Made by a program: the position numbers and the translations under genes
Source of the DNA: Linum tenue
Lineage: Eukaryota > Streptophyta > Magnoliopsida > Malpighiales > Linaceae
NCBI GenBank assembly: GCA_946122785.1
Contig: CAMGYJ010000007.1
Span: forward strand, 42,495,587-42,559,586
Length of the DNA: 64,000 nt
Reading direction: 5' to 3'
Shown here: positions 50,961 to 63,400 of the stretch, in pieces
Position numbering within the stretch: the first letter of the stretch is position 1
Layout: each line of letters starts with the position of its first letter
The notes under the pieces: generated by a model
Told to the model about the DNA's origin: nothing
The model's input: only the letters and a program-made list of their open reading frames with translations
The model's database searches: none

Positions 50961-53627
50961 AGCCTCTCCAAATCTTCCTATTCTACTCGCCGGGTCATCT
51001 CCTCCACTACAAAATATCTCCTCATGTACTCAAAGTTCTCACTGAAACCTAATATCTACAACTTAGGCGCAGAGGGAGCAACCGATGGATTGTAGCGACC
51101 CCCACTATTTTGATAGCTAATCAAGAAGAGCGCGTTTGTTTAGTTGTATGGTGATTCACTTAATTAACAATTTTTATTCCGTTGACATCCTCCTCTCTGC
51201 AATTGTATTGTGTTCACGAAGATCTGAAGGCGCAAGTGCAACAGGTCCAGGGGTAAACAATATGTATAAAGCGTTGGCCAAATTGAATTGAGTCATTCTA
51301 CTTGAAATATGAAGATTTTTGCTTAATTGCTTTGGTTCGTGATGCAACTATGTTATGTTTGAAGGTAGACCAACGCAAACAACAGCACAGCTCCAGGGCT
51401 ATTCTGCACATTAGGTAGTTGGGGCATTAATTGATAATTATTTTGGATTATTCCTACAAGTATATAATTTGGAACGTGCCTTTATATTGCATTGATTAAT
51501 AGTTGTTTGAGATTTTTCAAATGAGTGATTTGACATGTTAAACTCTCTTATTTTTGAAAATGGAGTCTTCGAAGTGGAATATGAAGATTTTGGATTAAGC
51601 TTGGTTTCGTAACGCCCTTATGGGTGTTTATTCTCTAAAATGCAGCTGTCTTTCAAAGTGCCCGTTGCAAATGGCAAGTCAGGATACAACGATGGTACCA
51701 GTACACGTTTATATCATTAGTAGGTAGCCGATTGTGTCCATTCTACTATATCATTTAGCTAAATACTTAGTTGTTCTTTTCAACTAAAAATTATGCTTAA
51801 ATGCTGTGATTGGCCTCAGAAATGTATGTCTTTGCATTAACTGTTAATGATTGTGAGTTTTGGTTTAATGGTGAAAAGTTCATTTATTTAGAAGTCTAAA
51901 TTGGGCAAACCTATTGGACAATAGGAATGCCATACATTAGTGTCGTGGGAGGTTTGTTTGATGTCTCAGGGTGTTAGATTTTTTAGAAGGTTGTTTGTTG
52001 TGGCAGAGAGTCCCTAAAGCTAGCGAGGTTTTCCTATGTGGGCTTTTTCTTTGTTTAACTTTTTCTCGCCTTTTTTCTTATCTCTTTTTTTTTATTTTTG
52101 GTTTTTGTGTGCTACCTTCAGTTGCTAGGTCTTCATTTGTGAGCCATCTATACTTTTCTTATTCAGTGCCTAAAAATCATATATACTCGATTGCATAGTA
52201 GTTACTAATAGATACATTTATACCAATAGAGAGATTTTAAGTTTTATCAGTTGTTAGTTTTAATATTTACTTGCATTGGTTGTTTATTTAGTTTTCTTTG
52301 TAATATTTCTCATTATACAACTAACTACTATGGCTACGTAGTTGTATAAGTGGGGGTTGGACATGATAGTTCTTAGAAGCATCAATACTTGAAGGTTATT
52401 ATAATGACCAAATTCTAAAGTTATGGTTTGCCTTCAACTTGCTTGGAGCATTTCAATTATGCATCAATTGTTCTCTCTGTGTAGTTAACTCTCAGACAAA
52501 TCAAAAATCTTGCTGATATGTGCTTGATTGTAGTTAAATTTAGGGTTCTACTGCATTGTTGCTTTACTCTTTTTTCGTGGTTGAGTCTGCTTCAAAAAAT
52601 TTAGTTTGATTTTAGAAAATTTTGCTTCTGCAGTCCTGTCTTGCCACCAACGCGTTCAATAGATGGAGACGGCAGAGGCGAAGGCTATTTTTGTGTTGTT
52701 GTTGCTGGTTTAGGGATCGGTTTGTGAAGAAGAGGGAGAAGAGAGGGGGAAAGGGAAATGCAGGAGAGGGGGATAAATCTTTTCTCCGACAAAAATGGAG
52801 TGAAGAAAGGAATTATGATCAGTAAGAATATGGTTATCTTACATAACGGTCTCTATTCTGTTTGAATTGAGCTTGAGAGGCAGTGATAAGGACGAGCTGC
52901 AACCAATTCATAGTGAGAAGAGAGCTATGAACTGTGATCATGTCTTATTTCAAGTTAGAAGGTAGTTTCAGTATAAGGATTATTTAATTTGACAAGTTGT
53001 TTCGTCCATGATTCTTGGTAGTTTCAGTGCCATTCTAGCCAATGTTTAGTCTGTAATTTTTGAGAATTGATGTGCGAGTAATGACTTTCACTTAGCTTCA
53101 ACTATTATTTGTGTATTTATTGGCATGTGATAGAATTCTCTTTTCCTTTTCTTTGAATTCATTTTCATACTCTAATTGTATTATTTGTACATAGGCAAAT
53201 CATGCTCGAGATGGCAACTCGCTGATATGGCTGGTGCAAGGAATGAAGCCATCATTAGAATTCAGACCGACAACGGGGAGAGATGCCCAGGACTAATTCA
53301 ATGATGATTGATGATGGTATAATAATAACTGCAGTCTGCATCAGCACCAATTTCTAGGCCTAAGTAAAGGTATTCAACCCTGAACTCTGCTTAGCGCTAA
53401 AAATTGCCCTCACCCAACCTTGATCCTGTTTGACCCACTTCTGAAGAGTCAAGATATATGACTAATCCTCCCCGTTCGTATTTTCTTATTGACTCTTTCT
53501 GACCCTTTAGGTTGGGGCAGGTCGGGAAAAATTGGATTAGTGGGTCGGTCCTAATCAAGTGGAATCCCAATCCCTTCACTCTCACTTACTTTCTCTCCCA
53601 TTCCACAAGTGGGTAACATACAGTAAT
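50961..53627. other. Unresolved region leading to Helitron end 2
   Basis: No confident gene. Short open stretches (51971-52198, 52622-52825) show no known motif. Some parts have exon-like composition (52620-52830, 53200-53340). It probably is the body of the Helitron ending at 53655, but the 5' terminus was not found. Confidence 0.35.
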
Positions 53628-53655
53628 CCGGCCAACGGGCCGGGTAATAAGCTAG
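53628..53655 (+). mobile_element. Helitron 3' terminus (end 2)
   Basis: Hairpin CCGGCC-AACG-GGCCGG (53628-53643), eight bases GTAATAAG, then CTAG followed by T. The loop AACG, spacer length and AAG-CTAG ending match end 1 at 28340-28367, with compensated stem changes, so both belong to one family. Confidence 0.82.
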
Positions 53656-54043
53656 TATCATGATATCCAAGGATGTCAACCGCATTACGTATCGTCATCC
53701 GGTTGCATATCTAAAACTAGGCAATCACAATCGCGTTACATATCGTAGTCTGAATCCATGCATGATCAACTACTGCGTTACGATCGCCGTCCAATAGTGA
53801 TCCATTGTGAATGTGGATAGATAAGTGTGTTTAACTTGTTCTTACTTATTAACTTATTATTACTTGCTTGCTTAACTTGATATCTTATTCTTTATTAAGA
53901 TAATATTCCACGCAATGAGAAGATATAAGCCACTTGTATTTCCTTGTATCATAAGTATCTTTCATGTTTGCTTAAAGTATGAATTTGTTTCTTGCATTAA
54001 CATATAGTTCTCTCATGAATGCAATGTAATGCTCAATGAACTT
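53656..54043. other. AT-rich spacer
   Basis: Nothing recognised. Confidence 0.4.
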
Positions 54044-54409
54044 TGTTAGGATGTGACTTGAATTTGATTTGGATTTGTTTGTTGTTTTGGACCTATTTTG
54101 TTTGGGTTTGTGCTTTGTTTTGCCATTTTCCTTGTATGTTTGGAAAATGTGCTTGGCTTTCTGTTTGGGACTAGGAGAAAAGTTCTATAAATATTCTTCA
54201 CCACCCTAATATGTAGTAAGGTCACTCGGGTTAGTTTGTTTGGTTTGTCCGTTTGGAATTTGGTTTGTAACCTGCACTCTCCTCAAATCAGTGAAATTTG
54301 TTCTCCCCTGCCCGTGGATTAGCTAGCACACATTGTGTTAGTGAACCACGTTAAATTCGTGTTTGTTTGTGTTCATCTGGATTATCGATTGCACGATTCC
54401 GTTCTGACA
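54044..54409 (+). mobile_element. Possible solo LTR of a copia-type element
   Basis: Starts TGTTAGGATG and ends TTCCGTTCTGACA, with a TATA-like ctataaatattc (54184-54196) and a 3' part worded like plant copia LTR ends. The flanks (aactt / ggtac) do not match, so borders are tentative. Confidence 0.42.
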
Positions 54410-56384
54410 GGTACAATGAATAGTGAAGTAGAGGCAAAGTCTGTGGAGTACTATCAATAGTTACGACAACATAAGGGACAGTGTTTTGTACTGGTCTGCC
54501 ACCCCTAAACGTGTGGAACTTTTCAAAAAGACTGCAAAACAAATGAAGTCCACTTCTGATAAAGGGCTCGTGCAGGTTGTGATCGAATGTTGGTTTAATG
54601 GTTGTTGCTGCTGGGTGATTTCATGAGTGTTGTTGGTTGCTGCTGGATGATTTGATTGTTGCTGTTTTCTGGAGTTCAGGAGTTCTGTCAAAGTTGCTGC
54701 TGCACATTGAGATGGGGTTCCTATTTTGTTTGTTGTTTTCGATTTAGTTCAAGAATTAAGACCAAGTATTTTGTTTGATTTAGGTTGATAGTTGGTACAA
54801 CCTAGATACATTGGTTTCCTTGGCTACTGTCTACTGAATTTGCATGCTCTGTTGACTATTATTGTTTGAATCTATCTCCCAAGTTTGGTTGAATGACATT
54901 TAGCTGTTTTTTTCTCAACCTGAATGTTTTGATAAGATCAAGTTCGGATCCCCGAAAAACCCGAAGTCCGACGACGGATGGATTTGGTGTCTGTTTTACA
55001 CCCGATCAGTTGTGTTGGGCAGGTTTCCCCCGAACTCAAAGTTCAAACGGGTGGGTAACGAATCCTTATAAATCCGAGCCCGATCCGCCCCGTTCCCATG
55101 CCTACCTCTACTTTACTATTGATTGTACCAATGAGCTTCTTATAAAACTCAATTGCTACCGCCCCAATACCTTTCACATCAGTAACCACCTTTCCATGAG
55201 AATCTATCATACGGCTAATCTGTTGTCTTTGATTATGAATTCCAATTGTCTTGTGAAAAAATGTTGTGTTTGAGTATCCTTCAAGAATTCACTAAACCTT
55301 GGCTTTTTGCTTATAAAACAACTCCTCGGCCCTTCTAGCCTCTTAACACTCTATAACCAACTACTTCTCTTAACACTTCCAACAAAGCTTGCTAAAGTGC
55401 AAACTCCGCCAACCCTGCTCTACTAGATTTGTCAGGGTATTGTTCCTTATTTAACTTACTTAGCCCTTTTTCGCTTTTTTCCAGTTCCATAGAATACACA
55501 AATAAGAACGACCAAAAACTATTGTCCTCCATATTTCACGAATAATGTTAAGTAACTCAGTTGTAATTGCCAAAAATGATAGTATTTGAAAGGTTTAAGC
55601 AAGGAATCCAGAGGAGAGGAAGACCTTAACAATATTCCAAAATGAATCAGACACACCTGAACATATAGTACGCGCAGAACTCTTAGGGAATTGCTCAAGT
55701 CACGCTTCACTAACCAACAACCATTCTCATTTAAATACATATTATTTTTCCTATCCAATTAACTATTATACCGAGTTTACCATTATTCCTCCCGAACCAG
55801 GGCTGTTCCCGAAACCCACCCTCTATCCCTCTCCCTCTGCCCCTGCCACTACTTGACCTTTAATTACATTATTATATTATATATTAGAAATTTTCCCTTT
55901 AAGAGTCTTTTGATTTTGATGATAATTAAATTTATGCATTGTGAATCGTACATGTATAGTACTACACATACAAATAAAGAAATTAGTGTATTGTACTTTA
56001 CATAATTTGTTTTTGTGTTAGTTATTGTAGCACATACAAATAATAGTTGGAATATAAAATAAACTCATCAAGTTCAACCAACTACCTCTATAATCTCACA
56101 TAAACACATGAATTTAACCATCACTCATTCTGAGTGATAATTTATGTTACATATAAAAATATTTATATTATTTGTACAAAAAGTTCACAAAATTAATATA
56201 TTATAAACAATAAAAATATTATAAACAATAAAAATATTATAATTATCTCAACCAAACTATCACAAAAATCATACTAAGAAAAATTCTAGAAGGGGCAACA
56301 GCCTACAAAGAGAAGTTTAGTTCTCCTCATAAAACTCGATTTCCTTCTTAAAATTCAATAAATATACCCTTTTTACTTCCGTCG
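54410..56384. other. Gene-poor spacer
   Basis: No gene recognised. 54930-55090 contains CCCGA/CCCGG-rich words like the end of a hAT element with no partner found. 56040-56270 shares ATCACTC-TGAGTGATA wording with 42070-42110 inside the MULE-like MITE. Confidence 0.35.
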
Positions 56385-56900
56385 TTTTCAGGGATACGAT
56401 GGGGAACTGGCTAGGCGGCTTTGTCGTGAACATCGGTACAGCAACGGCAGCACTGGCAGAGCTGTGGGCAGTTTATCATGGGTTAGAGCTGGCTTGGAAG
56501 CTCGGGTTCCGAGTGGTGAAACTCGCTTCGGATTCTCAGTTAGCGATTCAGCTTATTCAGGATCGTCAGGATCCCATTCACCCTTATGCTACTTTGTTGG
56601 GTCTCATTCGTAGGAAGCTCAGTCAGGATTGGTTGGTCAACCTGTCTCATACATACCGCGAAGGGAATAGAGTCGCGGACTGGCTCTCGAAGCACAGTCT
56701 CGTCTATCCCTACGGGATGCATGAGTTGGTTGACCCGCCTCCAGGGGCAGTTCCGCTTATTAGGGATGATATGATGGGGGTTACTGTTAAGCGCCGGATT
56801 GTGGCGCACCCCCCTCCTTCCAGCTCTTGATTCTCCTCCTCTGTAATTTTTTCCTTCTTCTTTGGCTTCGGCCTCCTTGTTATGCAAAAAAAAAAAAAAA
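56385..56900 (+). mobile_element. 5'-truncated LINE with RNase H tail
   Basis: The 3' end of a LINE: RNase H coding (about 56390-56830), a short 3' UTR and a poly(A) run (56886-56901). The 5' limit is set where the RNase H domain begins; no certain duplication was found. It lies about 360 bp upstream of the strictosidine-synthase-like start codon, in the same orientation. Confidence 0.75.
56390..56830 (+). pseudogene. LINE ORF2 C-terminal RNase H domain
   Basis: The open frame reads MGNWLGGFVVNIG, AELWAVYHGLELAWKLGF, KLASDSQLAIQLI and HTYREGNRVADWLSKHS: an RVT_3-type RNase H with acidic positions (AEL.A, SDS, N.VAD). Only the C-terminal tenth of a LINE ORF2 is present, without endonuclease or RT, so it cannot move on its own. 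The 268-5032 LINE lacks this domain, so it is not the parent. Confidence 0.85.
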
Positions 56901-57063
56901 ATGTTTTTGCCAAACCATTTTTCACCGGACATAGTCATAGAGATGTCCGCTCTAAATCGGTTCTTCGTTTTTTCGTCTTCCTTGTTTTTCTCAGTGTCGC
57001 GCCTTGTACTACCCACTACCGAACCCTCTTAAGTTCTTAACAAACTTTTCCTTTTCTCTGTAG

Positions 57064-57264
57064 ATGCGAAGGTCTTTGTGGCTGGTCAGCTCTCAGCGCA
57101 ATAAATTTGCTCGTTTCCATGGCCGACGTCGCTTCTTGCAATCCTCTCCATTCTACAAGACCCACCATTCGGGTTTTGGCAAGCTACAAAACTCAGCAGT
57201 TCACTCTTCACTTTCCAATTTCCTTCCCAACTTCACCGGAGAAAAACCCTCCCGCCGGCAATGA
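57064..57264 (+). other. Upstream ORF overlapping the SSL start codon
   Basis: A 66-codon frame beginning at ATG 57064 and ending in TGA that overlaps the main ATG as ATGA (57261-57264). A second out-of-frame ATG at 57107 opens a longer frame through the start. Whether these are in the mRNA depends on the unknown transcription start. Confidence 0.4.
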
Positions 57265-59023
57265 CGCCGACCAGGATTTTCGCTGGACTGTTCCTTCTCC
57301 TCGCCGTCTACTGCGCCGTCGACCCATTCAAGCACAGCGCAATCTCCGATTTCCCCGATTACGTGTCCCACCTCGTGGAGTTGCCGCCGTGGTCGCTGGT
57401 TCCCACCGAGAGAGACGAGCTGAACTCGCTGCAGAAGTCGGAAATCAAGTTCCTGGGTCAAATTCAAGGCCCCGAGAGCTTGACCTTCGACCCTCTTGGC
57501 CGCGGGCCTTACACTGGTATCGCTGATGGCAGAGTCGTGTTCTGGAATGGCGAGAAATTCGTTGACTTTGCTTACACTTCCGGCAATAGGTCAGTCAGAC
57601 TATGAATTCGAATTGGGGGTTTTCCCTAAATTCTTGGGTCCTGGTCTTGTGGAAGGGGAAAAAGTTTGTGCCTTTTTCTGGGTTCTTGGATGCTTTGGGC
57701 TGCTCTATTGAAGGGTTTTAAAGGGTTTGTTTCTGTTAGCTGAACTGTGATCAATTTGGGTTCAATTTTAAATGTTTAGCTGGTTCAACTGTGTTTGCTT
57801 GATGCATGAACTTATGGTTTTGTGTAGACTTAGTGATGCATTGGCTTATGTTCTGGTCTGGATTTCAGGTCAGCAATATGTGACCCTAAGCCTTCCCCAT
57901 TGGGCTACTTGAAGAACGAGCACATCTGTGGAAGGCCATTGGGGATCCGATTCGATAAGAAGACCGGTGATTTGTACATTGCAGATGCGTATTTCGGGCT
58001 GATGAAGGTCGGACCTGAAGGTGGAGTAGCAACATCGATTGCTACCGAGGCAGAAGGAGTTCCATTCGGGTTTACTAATGATCTAGACATTGACCAAGAT
58101 GGCAACATCTACTTCACTGACAGCAGTACCAAGTACCAGAGAAGGTAAAATAATACACCTTCAATTTTTGAAGTTCATCACTTTCTCTGATTAACAGGCT
58201 CTTTTGCATTAGATATCCAAGTATACCGTTAGAAAAAGCAAGTGACTTTATGTTTCGTGTTGTTCAATAGCAAAAGCAAGTGACTTTGCTAGTGGCTATT
58301 GAATCATCTTCTTGTTGTCCCCCCATGAAATGATGCTTTTGGAAGTTATGATGTGTTTCAGGAACTTCATGCTGCTGGTTTACTCAGCAGAAAACAGTGG
58401 GAGAGTTCTGAAGTACGATCCGATCACGAAGAAGGCCTCTGTCCTTGTGAGAAACCTTCAATTCCCAAATGGGGTGTCTCTAAGCAAAGATGGCTCCTTC
58501 TTTGTCTTCTGCGAAGGAGCACTCGGCGTGTGAGTCTTTTCTTCAATAGTAACTATCAACCGGTTTATACGTATAGTAGCTTACACAACGCTACTCTTTT
58601 TTGCCCCTGCAATCTGCCAGATTGCACAGGTACTGGCTAAAAGGAGAGAAAGCCGGCACTTCAGAGATACTGGCAGTTTTGCCTGGATTTCCTGACAACG
58701 TCAGGACTAACAAAGACGGCGACTTCTGGGTTGCAATCCACTGCAGAAGATCCTACTACATTAACCTATGCGCCAAATTCCCAGCTCTCAGGACATTCCT
58801 GTTGAAGCTCCCGATTTCAGCCAAGTTTCATTTCCTACTTCACATTGGATGCAGACCACATGCCTTGGTCGCCAAGTACAGCCCAGAAGGCAAGCTGCTG
58901 CAGGTTTTGGAGGACCGTCAAGGGAAAGTGGTGAAGGCGGTTAGCGAAGTGGAGGAACGAGACGGGAAGCTGTGGATGGGGAGCGTGTTGATGCCTTTCG
59001 TCGGAGTTTATAGCTTGGAGTAA
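57261..59023 (+). CDS. Strictosidine synthase-like protein (SSL/APMAP type)
   Basis: Six-bladed beta-propeller protein of the strictosidine-synthase-like family, probably a hydrolase-like protein of the secretory pathway; most plant members do not make strictosidine and their substrates are unknown. Exons 57261-57589, 57869-58144, 58362-58529 and 58621-59023 (stop TAA) join in frame to 391 aa, normal for the family, with GT-AG introns. An N-terminal signal anchor (IFAGLFLLLAVYCAV, residues 6-20) is followed by GPESLTFDPLGRGPYTGIAD, RPLGIRFDKKTGDLYIADAY, NDLDIDQDGNIYFTDSSTKY, NLQFPNGVSLSKDGSFFVFCE, LPGFPDNVRTNKDGDFWVAI and the end GKLWMGSVLMPFVGVYSL. The start is the ATG giving the signal anchor; earlier ATGs are out of frame. 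A LINE remnant lies just upstream. Confidence 0.92.
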
Positions 59024-59467
59024 GTAGTAAGATACAGAGAAGAAGTTGAAGGGTATATACCTTTGCTGTCTTCAGGGGATAATAAGGTTGGTTTGTGTTT
59101 GTTCTTCCCCACATAGGAACTGGAAATCTTTTATTTCCCAGAATCCTACTATAAGGACTTGTTTGTCGAAACAGGAAAAATACAGGGACTATTGTGTAAA
59201 TTACCATGCCCATGTTTTGATAGTTGCGTGAAAAGAGGATACAAAACGGGGGAAAAGGAGGCCGGATCCGTGCGTGTACGATATTATTAATTTTTAAATT
59301 TTAATTCTACCTTTTTCCGTATAAATCATGGGCACTATTACCACTAATTTCGCCCCAAGTAACTCCACGGCCGAGCTTTATAAAGTAAGTAAACAACAGA
59401 ACAGAGGGGAGAATCCCGAAAAACGAAGAACAGCAAAAATTCCTTTCTTCCCTGGCCCACTCCGATC
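59024..59467. other. Intergenic spacer between SSL and ARIADNE-like genes
   Basis: Holds the 3' UTR of the SSL gene and the short promoter/leader of the ARIADNE-like gene. A TATA-like ctttataaagtaag (about 59374-59387) lies some 90 bp before its ATG. Confidence 0.4.
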
Positions 59468-60126
59468 ATGGATGAAGAAGATTACAGTGATTACATGGAC
59501 GACGAGGACGACGATGAACCCAGTGATTACATCGAAGAGGACGACGATGAACACAGTGATTACATCGAGGAGGATGACGACGATAGAAACACCAAAGCCG
59601 CCGCCGCCGCTTTCTCGACGCTCAGCAAAGTCGACATCGAGCGGCGCCAGGAGGCTCTGATCGCGGAGGTTTCCACCCTCCTCTCCGTCCCGAGAGCCGT
59701 GGCGATCGCACTCCTCGTCGAATTCAAGTGGGATTCCGACCTGGCCCAGGAGAACTGGTTCTCCGACGAGGAGAAGATGCGCCGCTCCTACGGCCTGACC
59801 GCGGAGGCGGCGGACGGTGGTGGTGGTGGGGTAGAGAGTCGTGACGAGTGTCAGATCTGTTTCGAGAGATTCGAAATCGAGGAGCGAGCCTCGCTCTCCT
59901 GCGGCCATTCCTTTTGCAGGATCTGCTGGTCGAGGTACATCGAGCTGAGCATCGACGACGACGGCGCTGGATGCCTGACTCTCCGGTGCCCGGAGCCCGA
60001 TTGCCCTGTCTTGGTCTGCCAATCCGCCGTCGGAACCCTAGTCAGCGACGGCCGGTACGTGGAGAAATACGCCAGGGTCCTCCGCCGGTCGTACATCGAG
60101 GGGAAAAAGGGCCACAAGTGGTGCCC
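59468..60126 (+). pseudogene. ARIADNE-type RBR E3 ubiquitin ligase, truncated by copia
   Basis: N-terminal part of an RBR (RING-IBR-RING) ubiquitin ligase. Residues 1-45 are acidic Asp/Glu repeats (YMDDEDDDEPSDYIEEDDDE), 55-110 the UBA-like region, 128-180 RING1 with C128, C131, C145, H147, C150, C153, C174 and C179. The copia LTR starts at 60127 in codon 220, within HKWCP; the following IBR and RING2, which carry the catalytic Cys, are missing here. The chimeric frame runs 26 codons into the LTR and stops at 60202. Full ARIADNE proteins are about 500-600 aa. The 3' half may lie beyond the window, past the copia element. Only a RING1-containing fragment could be made, and without RING2 it should not transfer ubiquitin as an RBR enzyme. 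Confidence 0.9.
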
Positions 60127-60437
60127 TGTATGGAGAAAATTTGCTAGGGTAAAAGCAAAACCCTCAAAGTGCAGGGTTGCTCTGTTTGCAGTATATATAT
60201 GAGCTGAGGAAATCAGCTTAGTCTGGATTGCCACTTGGCAATCAACAACTGGCCTATTACAAACCCAAAACAGTGCTTAACAACGGCTAATAACGGCTAA
60301 CAAGCCTTTAAAGGAAACGACATAGTTTTAGGCACAACAAACTTAAAACACATAAAACGTTCCGTTTTGCATATTGTCTTCAACCTTCTCTTCGGTCTGC
60401 AATCCCTTCAGCATCAGGACTCAAAGGTAAGTTGACA
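60127..60437 (-). repeat. 3' LTR of the copia element
   Basis: A 311 bp LTR, TG...CA on the plus strand (TGTATGGAG to TTGACA), preceded on the minus strand by the purine tract gaaggggggtg (about 60437-60448). A minus-strand TATA box (atatatatactgc, about 60187-60199) suits the LTR promoter. The candidate target duplication on this side is tgccc (60122-60126); the other LTR is outside the window. Confidence 0.85.
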
Positions 60438-60444
60438 CCCCCCT

Positions 60445-63400
60445 TCAAGTTGTGAGTGCTCTCTTCACTCCCAACTTGTCCAGAAGATACTCCAGCCTAT
60501 TCCTGTCCAATCCCTTAGTGAATATGTCAGCAAGTTGATTGATTGTACTTACATGGAAAAGTTTGATCAAACCAGTCTTCAATCTTTCTCTTGTAACATG
60601 CATATCAATCTCAATGTGCTTTGTTCTTTCATGGAACACAGGGTTCTCAGCAATATGGATTGCAGACCTGTTATCACAGTACACAGCAACAGGAAGAGGA
60701 ACTTTGACATCCATTTCACCCAGCAATACTCTTAACCAGTCAATTTCACAAACCAATAGAGCTAGTGCTCTATATTCTGCTTCTGATGATGATCTGGAAA
60801 CTGTTGTCTGTTTCTTGGTTTTCCAGGTCAGAAGTGAGTTTCCAAGGAAGGTACAATACCCTGTTGTTGATCTTCGAGTGTCTGGACAGCTGGCCCAGTC
60901 TGAGTCACAGAATCCCACAAGCTTCAAGTCTGCCTTGCTGCTGTAATAGATACCTTGATCTGGACATGATTTGAGATACCTTAGTACTCTGTAGGCTGCT
61001 TGTAAATGTTCTGTGTAGGGTCTCTTCTGAAATTGGCACAACTGCTGCACTGAATATGTCAAGTCAGGCCTAGTTATAGTTATGTAATGTAGCCTCCCAA
61101 CTAGCCTTCTGTACTGTTCTGGATCATCAAGTAAAGTTCCTTGTGTTGCTGTTAACTTGATCTTTGGATCTGATGGTGACTTGCATCCTTTGGCATTCAA
61201 GTAACCTGTATCAGTAAGCAAGTCCATGCAATATTTCCTTTGGCAAACCATTAATCCTTCTGCTGTCCTGTTCACTTCTAACCCTAAGAAGTATTTTAAA
61301 GGTCCAAGCAGTTTGATCTTAAACTCCTTGCTCAAAGAAGTTTTAACCTGATCTATGTCTTTCTGAGCATCACCAGCTAAGATTATGTCATCTACATAGA
61401 CAAGTAGAACAACAATCCTTCCATGAATCCACTTAGTAAACATAGAATAATCTGAGGCTGATTGATAGAATCCACTTTTCAACAGGAAACCAGTTAACTT
61501 GGCAAACCATTGCCTTGAGGCCTGTTTAAGACCATACAAAGACTTCTTTAGCTTGCAAGCCATTCTCTTAGGACTTCCAGGTGGCAACTCAACTCCCTGA
61601 GGTATCTGCATATATACATCTTCATGTAGATCCCCATTTAGGAAAGCATTGGAAACATCCAACTGCTCTAGAGTCCAGTTCTTGACTGCAGCTATGGCTA
61701 GCAATGCCTTTACTGAGTTAATCTTGGCTACTGGAGAAAAAGTATCCAGGAAATCTATCCCATATATCTGTGTGAAACCCTTAGCCACTAGTCTTGCTTT
61801 GTACCTCTCAATTGTTCCATCCTGTTTTAGTTTAAGTTTGAATACCCATTTACAGCCAACTATGTGCTTGTCTGGTGGTGCTTCAACTATCTCCCAGGTC
61901 TGGTTTGCTTCCAGGGCATGTATTTCCTCTATTACTGCTCTATTCCATTCAATGGATTTAACTGCCTCATGGTATGAGGTTGGTTCCTCATGCTTCAGCA
62001 CACTCAAAGCATATATCCTATCTTTCTCATTCAAGCATTCAACATTTAGAGATATAGGATGCTTACTTGTGCTTGCTGCTGTCCCAAAAGCACCAAATGT
62101 CAATTGGGGATCCAGTTCACAGTCATTGAGCTTAGCAGGTAATACTGGTTGCCTTTGTGATCTTCTTGGAGGTTCAAAGTCTGCTTGTGGTAGTAACTCA
62201 GAATCATGATCAGCAACTTCAGGAGCTGCTGTTTCATGTTCAGGGGTGACATTTGCAGGAGATGCATCTTCACTGTCACTTGGATCATCATCAGTATCAC
62301 CATCCCCCCTTGCAGCTGAGGCCTGATCAAAGGAAACAGGTGCTGAAGGTGTAGGAAGTGAAGATGTAGGAACCAGGATAGGAGGAGCTGATGCTGAGGA
62401 CTGAATAGGAGGGGAAGTAGATGAAGGAGAGGAAGAGTCTGATGTATCTGAACAATCTCTGAAAGGGAGAATTGTTTCATAGAAGATAACATCTCGAGAT
62501 AAGAAGACTCTCCTATCATCTAAATCCAGCAACTTATACCCTTTAACTCCTGCAGGGATGCCTAAGAACACACATTGTCTTGCCCTGGGTGCAAATTTTG
62601 TCCTGTTATGCCCAAGTGTACTGGCATAACACAGGCTACCAAACACTTTAAGGTTGCCAAGAAATGGTTGATGGTTGTAAAGTACTTCAAATGGTGATTT
62701 TCCAAGTAAAATGGGGGTTGGCATTCTGTTAATTAAATACACTGCATGAAGAATGCAGTCATTCCAAAAGGTTAAGGGTAAACCAGATTGGAACCTAAGT
62801 GACCTAGCCACATTTAGAATGTGCTGGTGCTTCCTTTCAACCCTGGCATTTTGTTCTGGGGTTTCCACACAAGACATCTGATGCTCTATCCCTTTCTCCA
62901 CAAAGAATTCCTTCATATGAAATTCCTGCCCTTGGTCACTTCTAATTATCTTGACAGTAGTATTAAATTGATTTTCAACCAGAGCACAGAAACCTTTCAG
63001 CAAGTCCCTTGTTTCATGTTTGTGTTTCATTAAGTAAACCCATACTGCCCTTGTATGATCATCCACAACAGTAAGAAAATAAGAGTGACCATCATAGGAT
63101 TGAACAGATAAAGGTCCCCATATGTCTACATGAACCAAGTCAAAAGGACATTTTGCAATACTGGTACTGGTTGGGAAAGGGAGTCTTTTGTGTTTTGAGA
63201 AATGACATACATCACAGTGTAGAATCTTAGAGCTAGTTACAGTAGAATTTGATTTCTGCAACATGGAAATTCTATCACTACTGGCATGTCCTAATCTCCA
63301 ATGCCAAATATCAAAATGCAAAGGATTGAAATTGAAGATGGTGGCTGCTTGGTGGTCTGGCTTCTGGTCTTGGTTTGGTGGAAAAGTGAGATGGTAAAGG

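Noticed and set aside
54930..55100. hAT end (CCCGAA/CCCCGTTCCCATGCC)
   Set aside because: Only one plausible terminus; no matching partner or duplication found.
59378..60022. 214-codon minus-strand frame opposite the ARIADNE-like gene
   Set aside because: Antisense shadow of the acidic/GC-rich coding region.
61649..62519. Frames on plus and alternate minus frames in the copia region
   Set aside because: Shadows of the intact polyprotein frame.
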